DNA from: Heloderma charlesbogerti
Taxonomy: Eukaryota > Chordata > Lepidosauria > Squamata > Helodermatidae
Reading direction: 5' to 3'
Length of the DNA stretch: 64,000 bases
NCBI GenBank assembly: GCA_026122225.1
Contig: JANEZZ010000400.1
Location: 868,001 to 932,000 of the forward strand
The notes below the pieces were generated by a model, which saw only the letters and a list, made by a program, of their open reading frames with translations, was not told where the DNA came from and did no database searches. Below are positions 49,801 through 60,985 of this stretch, one piece after another (the first letter of the stretch is position 1; every line of letters starts with the position of its first letter). The translations under genes and the position numbers were made by a program.

Positions 49801-52800
49801 GGATCCTGGCGTTCTGTCCAGGACAGGAGTTCTGCTCACATGGGGTGAGTGTTCTCATGGGGCTTGCTATAATGGAACGGGTGGAGGCAATTTGTGCTGA
49901 TTTTCCCTCCTCCCCCAAACCAAGCTGAAAATCTAGCTCCAGAGACTTGGGAAAATCCTGCAGAACCACATGATAGTTTACACAAGAGACTGCAGGAAAA
50001 GGTGAAACAGGCAAAATCCTGCCCCCGCCCCCCCGCCCTGCAAGCAGGTGCCTTCACTGGATCAAATAAAGTGAGGCTATATAGTAATGTATTTGGAATT
50101 TAGTGAACCACAAAGATTTGCATAGTTCTAGATGCATCTCACACTTCCACAGTGCAATTGTAGTGTGAAGCATTTCTTGTCTTTTTGAGCAGGAAAAAAC
50201 ATTGATATAGCCTGCTTGAAACACTAACATGCGGGTTACAATAATTCTTATGATTCAACCCAAAGTATACTGTGGCTTGAACGTGAAACATTTAGCTCTG
50301 CAGCAGATACAGGGTACGTGAAAATACAGAACAGTTCTGTTGGTATATTGGATCAAAGGCACTCTAGGATCCAACCCTATAACTCCAAAACAGAACCGAA
50401 AAAGAAAATAATATTTTATTTTATCCTTTTTAAGTTTTATGTTGCATTTTATTCTTTTATTTTTTTTTAATCTTCCCAGAGAACATTTGTGATTGGGCAG
50501 ATTGAAAATTAAAATAAAATAAATAAAAGTTCTGGGTAACCACATGCTTAGACTTTTGAATCATTCTACGGTGATAACTTTAACACACAAGTTAACTAAG
50601 CCAACTACATTTTTCTTGGCAGCCCAACTCTTGGAGCTGTTATAATCCCATCCAGTCCTTTACACCAAATGGTGTAAGATTGTCTGGGGTCACTGTCATT
50701 AAGTGGATCACATCCATCTATGTACATCTTCATGATTTATTTCAGGGTGCTGTTGCAATCATGTCCTGCTTGTAGGTTTCCAACAGGCACCTGGCTGGCT
50801 ACTGTGGGTAACAGAATGCTGGACTAGACAGACCTTTGGTCTGATCCAGCAGTGCTCTTCTTATGACTTTACAACATAATTCCTATATGGTATCAAGCAG
50901 GATATGGTTTCAAATAGGCTTTGTGGGTTGGCCACAGCTTGGAACAAGAATTTCATACAATGAACGAATGAATCAATAGTTTACTCGGATCATTCTTAGA
51001 CAGCAGACAAGATTGTCAGTATCAGCAGAGTATGTACATGCACTGATCAGTCAACAATGACAAAGAGAAGGCCTAAGTCACACAAGGATTATCAAGGGAA
51101 TATTTCATTTTGAAATAGAATGGCATCCCCCTCCCCCCCCCTTTTTTTTTTTAAGTCTTAGGGCTCATTATCCACTGAGTGGCTGTTTTTCACTGGCAGA
51201 GAAAATGTGCAGCTGATCATTCTCCAGTCCCAAGTGCTAACAGGATGACATTGATGATCAAGATCCATTTCAGTCCAGTTTTCAGCCTGAGTTTAGTCAG
51301 AGACTATTTTGGGCTCCCTAGTGGTCAACCTGTGCTGGGTGAGAGACAGACAGTAATGTAACTCTGCTAATTTTCCTGGATGTCTCAGCAGCTTTTGATA
51401 TTATCAGCTTTGGGGATGGGAGCATCATGTTCCAGTGATTCCATTCCTACTTGGCAGGTACGTTGCAGATGGTGATGGGAGCCTGCAGTTTGGCACTCTG
51501 ACACTTGTGCTATAGTTTTCCAGAGGTTCTGTTTCATCCCCCATGCCATTTAACAACTACATGAAACTGCTGACAGTCTGCAGATTTAGAATAATGCCAT
51601 CAAGACATCAGAACTAGGTGTGGCAGCGCAAGTGATAAACAGGTCCCTGGAATCAATAACGGACTGCATGGGGGATGACAAAATAAAGCTCACTCCATAC
51701 AAGATGGAGGTGCTCCATCTCCCTCTTAAAAAGCAAGTTCATAGCTTAGGGGTGTTGTTAGATCAGATGCTCAGGTGATGTCTGTAGCACAAGATGCCTT
51801 TTATCTTGTTCTGGCAACATCACGCCTACTAAGACGGAACTCAGCCTTTGCACGCTTCTCATAGTCCCCCATTCTAAAAGGCCAAAAATGCCTCTTCTAT
51901 GGCTTAGTTACTGGAAGCTAGAACTTTAAGCTTAAATATGCTGGTATTTTTGGCTCCACCTCTCTCCGGCCTTACCCACCACTGGAATTCAGCTCCTGGG
52001 AGCTTCTCTAAAAGTGAATTCAGTCCTTGGGCTGAAAGATGCTCGATATTCCTGGTTTAATGGCTAATTTATGACCTTCTGCCTCCTGTTTATTAATTCA
52101 TGTTATTTTACAGCAGTAGTTGCTAATTTTATTAGTTTGTAGGAAACTGTCTTTTTTTTCTTGTTTGCAGCTTCCATTTCCTTTGTTGTTTGTTTGATAT
52201 GTTAATAGGCTTTTAGGGTTCTTTTTATATTCGCTATCAATTTTATTCTTTCATTGCTTGTGAGATGCTCTGTAGACCATAAAGAGGAAAAGCAGCATAC
52301 AAATACTCAGTCTAGTGAAGCAAGGAGATACATTATCACTAGAACTTATACCATCATCTATAATTAAATGGAAAGCATTTTTTTTCAAATAGGCCTGAAT
52401 TATAACAAAAAAAGAAACTGTTGAAAACATTGTTGTTGTTGTTTATTCGGTCAGTCGCTTCCGACTCTTCGTGACCTCATGGACCAGCCCATGCCAGAGC
52501 TTCCTGTTGTCCGTCGCCACCCCCAGCTCCCCCAAGGTCGAGGAGATACATTATCACTAGAACTTATACCATCATCTATAATTAAATGGAAAGCATTTTT
52601 TTCACATAGGCCTGAATTATAACAAAAAAAGAAACTGTTGAAAACATTGTTGTTGTTTATTCGGTCAGTCACTTCCGACTCTTCATGACCTCATGGACCA
52701 GCCCATGCCAGAGCTTCCTGTCGGCCATCGCCACCCCCAGCTCCCCCAAGGTCGAGTCCGTCACCTCCAGAATATCATCCATTCATCTTGCCCTTGGTCG

Positions 52801-55800
52801 GCCCCTCTTCCTTTTGCCTTCCACTTTCCCTAGCATCAGCATCTTCTCCAGGGTATCCTGTCTTCTCATTATGTGGCCAAAGGACTTCAGTTTCAGTTGA
52901 AAACATAGGCTTCAATCAAAACTAGTCAGCTTACAGGATGCTCCACTGGTGGAAATGTGGGGAGGGGGTGATTTTTTACCAATTCCCCTTCCTGCGGCAG
53001 TCTCCTATTCTCTCTCTCTCTCTCTCCCCCTCCCCCCCTCCTCTCTGCTCTGCAACACCCAGGGGTCCCTCAGGAACAGTGTGGGACATGGCACTAGAGG
53101 GTGTAGATTTGGCAAAAATCTCTTCTCCCCTTCTTGCAGTAGGGAACCTCCGGTGGATCTTGGGTCCTTCTATGAACAGAAAGAACCCTCTTTTCATGGA
53201 ACACCAAGTATGGATCCAGTCCAATACCTGGAGATTCAGAATACTTTAGAAATAATGCACTACAGAATACAAACAATAGCTTCTAAAATACGTAGCAATA
53301 TGGACCACACATTGGGAATGGAAACTTCTGTAACCTGATGAAAAAAATAATCTGCCATATTCAAAACAGAAAATTAAGGATATTTTAAACGAATTGCAAG
53401 CATAGACAAGCACCTGGCTTTAAAAGAATGTACTTCAACATGTAACCATTATTGATATTTTATATTATTAGAACAAGGATGTTGCTACTTTTCCTGTCTC
53501 TAGCAGAGATACAGTTAAATGTTACCAGATACGTTAAAAAAAACCACGCATGAAAACTTTATTCATGCATTCTATATCAAATATGCCAAAGAAATGTGTG
53601 CACTCTCCCCAGAATCTGAAAACAGCTGGTAGCAACAATGATGGATTTAAGTTATTAACAGATCAAAAAAAGATGGATGATGTCCTGCTTTTCTTAATCT
53701 AAATCATCATCTAGATCTATTTAAAGATATGTGGTGCACTAACAAACTTAGTTAAGGTTTCGATAAAATCAGTAGAATAATCTGCCCCGTTACATAGAGT
53801 CTGCATTGATCAATAAAATCACTTGTACTAGGAAAGTACTGTTAAACACTGACAATCCTAGCCATTAATATTATTTAACACACTGTTCACAATCTTTAAT
53901 GAGGATAAAGAACATTTTGTCTCTTTACACTTATCATACTGCCCTTTCCAGAGACCCTTATAAACACAGCACAACAGTGATTATTCAAAACTAATCGGGA
54001 TTTCAGGGGGAGAAGGACACTGAATAATTTCTTGTAGGTTTTCTGTGTGATTAATAGATGTTCCTAGTGGCATCCCTTTAAAAAACAGATAACACTGAAG
54101 TTAAATAAATTTGCATTTACGCTACCAAGGATTAACTTCTATTCATTTACCCTCATCAACAAGCCCAGTTCCATATCCCGTATAGTTATCTACCAAGATG
54201 CTAAATCCACTTTGGTTTGTTAAAACAGTATATTCTACCATAAACAAAATCAGAAAAGCAAACAGAAGAAAGAAGTCAGTCTATTTTTTTAAAAATCCAA
54301 GAAAACGACAAGATTCTAATTTTCAACAGATAACCCCAAATACAGTGATATAGTAGGTTTTGAGAGTGTTCACATCTGTTGCTTTACTACAGAATTAAAC
54401 TTGGAAGGAGTAAAACCAAACCAAACAGATATAGTCTTTACATGTGGAAAATCATGGGGAATTGGTTGAAGGTGACTGAAGGAAAGGGATGCCTAACAGT
54501 GGATCACAATTTCCTCTCTTGAACATGCTACAGTTTGAATACCTCCTTCTACTCAAGTGAATGGGCTGGTTTGCACATCACGATAAGCCACACTGAAAAC
54601 AAGCTGTGGTGGGCTGGTTAATCGCTCGCTGAGCCACACTGCTGCTGACAGATGATGAGGCGCTCACCAGCTTGCCATGGTTTGTATCTCGCTTCATCCT
54701 CCCGCCCGCTCCCAGCATGTATCCCAGGTGCCTTTGCAGGACAACTCCTCTGTGATGGGGTTACCCACCCCCCATTCTTGCCTTGCAAAGCACTTGCACT
54801 GACATATGAATGCCATATCACTGGAATGGAGGGGCGGTGGCTTACCTTTTTAGGATGAGGTGGCTGAAGGTTTTATTTATTTTCTTTCTTTAACACTTAA
54901 AAAAAGCCTCCTTGGCTGCTCCTCGCCTGTTCCTCTTCCTGGCACAGCTCTGCCTGTATGGATGATTGACTTATGCCTGAGCTTTGGCCATGCTGATTTG
55001 TGTGTGTGTGGGGTGGCGGCGGAGTAAAAACATTGGGGAAAAAATTCTTTATAACAAACACCCCGCCGCCGTGGGGTAGGGGGAAATTTGGCATAAAAAC
55101 AGGAGGGGGGAAAGCTTAAATCTGCCATGGTCTTGAATTGGGGACACGCGTGTGTACCCAGCGGTAAGTCAATCACGCAAATACTCATAGCTGTGCTAAC
55201 TCGGCTTCACAAGGGGATAAAGCCGGTTGCTGTCAAATGAAGCACCGAGCTGGAGGAGGAGAAGCGGGGGGCAATGTGAGGAGCTGCTGTGTTTTTCGCC
55301 ACTCTTGCCAGGTGGCTCTGTAGCCCTTTTTTGAGAAACATACATAAACCACTCTGCTGGGTTCGGATGTCACGACAAGCCACCATGAAAACAAGCTATC
55401 CTGAACAACCCAACAACAACCCATGGATTCTCAGGGTGGCATGTGCGTGGTTAACAAACCATGCTGAGGAAACCATGCTGGGTTCAGACATCACAACAAG
55501 CCTCCCTGAAACAAACAAGGGTGACAACCCACTGTGGGTTGTTGTGTCATGCGAGCCAGGTCAGTGAGTTTGAACAGAATCTATAGAAATGAGAGAAATG
55601 TTTGTCTGATCTCCTCAGATCCTTGAGGGAGGAAGCTTTGGCTGTGATTGATGGGGTAACATTTTTTTCTTACCAGTACAGGTATGGAGTCTGGGAGTCT
55701 TACATGACCTGGCCCTGTTTTTTAATAACGAGTGGTAGTAGTAACTAGTTCTTTTTGTCAGCTCCATTTGTCACTCAGGCTTTCCCCTTTCTTGGACAGA

Positions 55801-58800
55801 GAAGATCTTGCAATGCTGATTCATGATTCTGTAACTTCTAGGCTCACTACTGTAATGCATCCAATGTGGGGCTGCCCTTGAATGTGACTTGGAACCTTTG
55901 GCTCAAACAAAGTGCTGCTTCACATCTTCAGGTACTAAAAGGTATTTTATTTATTTATTTATATCCCACCTCTTTTCCTCTTGCAAGGAACCCAAGGCGG
56001 CTTACATTCTCCTCCTCCTCCTCTCCATTTTATCCTCTCAACAACAACTCTGTGAGGTAGGTTGGGTTGACAGTCTGTGACTGGCCCAAAGACACCCAGC
56101 GAGCTTCCATGGCCAAGTGGGGACTAAAACCCAGATCTCCCAGCTCCCAGTCTAACACTCTAGCCTAAAAGATCCTACGCTGGAGCACTTGTGACCAGCA
56201 TGCTTCCATAAAGGTGCTAGTGCCCATCTTTAAACCCTTCATGGCCTGGGCCTCACATACATTCTCTCCTTGCATCAGCCATCACACCAGCTCCAGTTGT
56301 CCAATCAATCCCTTCTACGTGTGAAATGAGAACATTCCATTGAGAAGCAGAACATTTGCATCAATTGCCCCAAGGCTGTTCAATGACTTCCCTTTAAGAA
56401 GGGGTTGCAAGGTGCACCTCTTCTGCCTGACTTTTTGTATGACTTTCTAATCTGCTGTGTCTTCTGGTCTGTTGTCTTATTCTATATTTTTATGATATTT
56501 TAATGCATCTTGGTTTTATTTACTGTAGGAGCCATCTTGAGCTGGGGAAATTGTGGCTATAAAAAGATTTAAATTAAAATGAATTCTGATAGCTGGGCAA
56601 AGTTGGGGTGGGGGGAGGGATGAATCTCCCACAGTGATCCAACACATTTGGATGTAGTATTTTCTACTGGAAGGGAGGTTAATGGTTTGGACTGGGGGAT
56701 ATATAACCCTGTTGTCATAGCCAGATCATTTCCTGGAACAGGGTTTGAAATAGACAGCTGCGGTGGACTGAGTGTCAGATTCGGACAAGGCGATTTGGGT
56801 TCAAATTCAAGCCTGGCCATGAAGGTCACAGGTGTCCTTGAGCAAGTCACTAGGCACATCTGTCCATAATCCTAAACCATGGTTTGGCACTATGTAAGTA
56901 AGCCTCTGGGAGCTGGAGCAAAGCCTTGGGAGTCATGTGCTCCCTTCCCTTCCCCTCTCCTTTCCTCCTCCTGCATGGTCTGGAGGACGACTTAACCAGG
57001 ATTAAGTTTAAGTTTCTATTATTTGTGGCTTGTTATGTAGGAAGCAGGAATTATGACTTCGGGTTTCCTGTTGGCATGGCTGGTGCATCTGTCAACATCC
57101 TGTTCTCACTATGGAATGGTGAGAGGGGAGGGTTGTTGACACGATCGCTCCCAAGCACCGTCTACTGTGATGTAGAGACTGATTAGCTCCCTGGTTCTCC
57201 AAAGAGCTGAGGGTTATGAAACAGGCAGGATGATGGCTGGAACGCAAATGGAACAAGTCTCAGAGCAGCTATGACTGGACATGAGTGAGAGCACATTATC
57301 ACGCCTACTTTGTGGCACTCTTACTTCTCTGCTGCCATTTACATCCTCATGTAGCCATCCAACAGAGCTTTCTTGAGTGGTAGATGGATCATTTCAATCA
57401 GACCCTCAGAGGCTTGCTGTGATAATTTTGCAAGGGACTTTTAGGGTAAAATCACTCATATCTGTCCTGAACTTAACACCATTATTGATGGTGGAGATGT
57501 CCAGAGCACCAACTAAGTCTGGTTGGCTGTGGACATTATGCTTGGATGTGGGCACTCTATTCTTGATCCTTGCTCATCTTGGCTTTTAACAGCAAACCAA
57601 AGTGGGATTGACTGTGTGGGGCCAGAAGGAGGTTAATACTTCTTTGCAAGATGCATTAACTACCCTCTTTGAGAGATGGGGTAGTGCTGGCTACCTTGAA
57701 GGAGGCAGCATGCAGCCTCTCCTCAAGAATCCCTCTTTGGACCCAGGAGATTATAACAAGAATCACCTACTCACTAATGCCCCCCTTTTGAGAGGATGGT
57801 GGCAGTTCAACTCCAGGCACATCTGGATGAAGCTCATTACGTGGAGCCATTTCAATCCATGTTCAGACCCTGATTTGTAATTAAAACAGCCTTGGCCACC
57901 CTGATGCATAACTTCTATTGGGAGAAGGACAGGGTGAGCGTGACCCTGATCATACTTCTTGATCTCTCAGTGGCTTCTGATACCATCAACCATGGCATTA
58001 CATTGGTGTCGTATTTCAGTTCTTAAGTTTTTTGTTTACTGCCTTAGTATCTTGGGATGAAGAGCAGGTTAAACGTACTTTTAATAATTATAAATAATGA
58101 TGAACATTACATGTATCATCGCCCAGCAAACACCTAGTGATCTTCTACCCTATCTACGATTAAACGTCGTATGCTTGAGTGCTAGCAACACAACATGAAG
58201 TTACAGCAGGAAATGTAGCTATCACCTGAACAGGCAGCTTGCAACCAGTGTGGGAAAACACTGCTTAGAGATGTCTTTTGATATGATAACCATAACATAA
58301 ATTGATTAAATAAATAACATGAAGGGCGCAATCTTATGGCTGCTACCTAGCAGCTAGACGGTCATAGGATAGGTCGGTTCCCTGAGAACTGACTTCCATC
58401 TCCTCCCACGCTGCCTCGTAGGCAGCGCAGAATGGCCCCGCACTCAGAAGAGAAGTATGGGGCGGCAAAAACAGGGCGTTCCTGAGGGCATGTCAGGGTA
58501 GGGAAGTCGGAAATGCCAGTACCGCACATCCTACATGTCGTCCGGCTGCTGCTTCCCACGCTCTGAGGTTCCACAGCTAAACAGGGGGATTGATCCCCTC
58601 TGCGCTTCTCCTGCCCTGCATTGGATAGACGGCCACCTATCCCAATAGGATTGCCCCCTAAATAGTTATTATTTGAGTTAATTGGCCAGCTGGCAGTCTT
58701 GGACCACATTTAACAAAGGGACCACTTCTATCTGATTTCTATTCTAGAGTCACAGGAATGAGGATGGCAAGCCAGTGCCAATCCTTCCAGTGTCAGCTTT

Positions 58801-60938
58801 TTCAGTACTTCTAATATATTTTGTTAGCAATCACCATGTTGAAGATTCCTTAATGTGTTAAATAACAGCTGTATATTTCTTGATAATGTTCATTCCCTAC
58901 ATTAATGGCATTGTTTATGTTCTTTTGTTTCTATAACCCCATGGTTTACTATAAAGTGTAAGCTCCTTACGAACAGTGAATTGTCTATGTTACTTATGCA
59001 ACTCAGTAATGCACAGTATAATGATGATGATGATGATGATAATAATAATAATAATACAAAATTCTATGATGATAAGACTTGAAAATGTACATATTGGTCA
59101 CCAATACAAGTGTAACCTGCAAAGAACTAAAACAAGCTTCATCTTAACATGTTTCAGATGTTTCTTTGAAGGACTGTTTGTGGATTTAGGATATGTGCAG
59201 ATAGCAGACAGACCATTAATATAGATCAATATAAATAATGTTTCAACATAAAGAAGTAGGATAGGTTTATTCCCTACTTCTGTTGACTGTTAAGAACTAC
59301 CATGTAGATTAAAGACTTTTAAAACCCAGCTTGCACAGTATTAATCGCCCAAAGGAATCATTTCCCTGGGCAGAACCAACACTCAGATTGCCCAGCTGCA
59401 ATTTATTCTTGGGTTAGATATACAGGTCAAGCGATGTAGCATTACAGTTCCTCTGCTGCAAGACAAACTGACAGGCAGGCTTTATTTTTGTTTTTTTAAA
59501 TTATGCATGAGGAAGGTCACTGAGCAGTTAAAATTATTAGAAAAAGCCCTATCACTGTTCAAGGAGAAAAAGATAACCGTTTTCACCAGTAATATTTCTT
59601 CTACAAATATAGAAGAAATGTAGCATGCATTTACTATAGGAAGAATAAACATTGCATTGAGCAAGGCCCATTTGGTTCCATTTTCATATATCCCAAAACA
59701 AATGCTGTGAGTAATGAATGGGTATGTTTCTCATTACTTACGTTTGTACCCAATCAGTGCCCCTTTGGTTTGCTTTTCTCCACTGGTGGCAGCAGAACTA
59801 ATGTCAGGAAGAAAGATGAGGGCCCACTAGCGCTGTTGCCCCAGGATGTCCTGGAACAACACAATGCCCAGAGCATCCTGCACAAATAAAATGGCCAACA
59901 GGAGTGGCCACTGCAATCAACTCCACTGCTCTCATCACCCAAAAAAAGAGGCTAAAGAAAGAAAAATGCACTGAAATTGAATTTAAGTATCTCATCCAAA
60001 CTCATAGAAGGCAGGCAATGTAATAAAATAAATTAATATATTAAAGAAGTCCCAATATGTACAACTCTTTTGTATTTTCACTTGTATGGTTACCCTGTAT
60101 CTGCTGCACAGCTACATATTTCCTGAGTAGCGCATGGAGGCTAGAAATAAGAATATCTCTGTCCAGAGGGCATACTATCTCATGCAGCTGGGCTAAAGGG
60201 AATGAGTAGCAAGTGTAGGTGAGTAGCAGAAAAACATACTAAAAATGACACTCCAGGGAAGTCTTTGCTGAAGAATTTAAAAGAGGGATTTGGAATAGAC
60301 AGAGAGAGCTTGACAGGTACGTAAGAGACAATTCTTGCAGTCATACTGAGCACCTTGACAGAAGGTGCGTGAGCGTGCACACGTACACACACAAAGAGAT
60401 GGACATGGCGATAAAGGGTTCTGACTTGAATTCACTTCTGAATGGAATCTGACATTCCCCAACCACCAGAACTCTTGTGAGATAAGGTTGTGACTAACTG
60501 TGTCTATCCGCCAGCAGAACAGACACCAGTGGTGGAATGGATCCCCCCCTTAAGCCCCCTGCCCCCGCTCCCTCAAATCTTCTCTGGAACAAATTTGGGA
60601 GGCATGGAGGGTACAGGGGGGAGGAGAAGGGTTTGCATGACATTGGATGGAATCCATAATGTCCCAAAGTGGCCAGTTAAGAGTTTAGCTTCATTTTAAA
60701 TGTGAATGTATGTAATTAAACCCTAACAACCTCCTTCTGAATTGCAAAACTATATTGGGAGGAGACCATTTATAGTGGAGCAGAGGTGGGGGAGAAGAGG
60801 TGCTTACTGGTTGTTTCCCTCACCTGTTGCTTTTACCCTCTATTTAACCCTCATGCCAAGCCATTTCCTCAAGTACCACTTGGCTCCAGATACATTTTTC
60901 CAGGATAACACACATCTGGTACCCAGCAGGGAAGAAAG

Positions 60939-60985
<47 letters not shown>

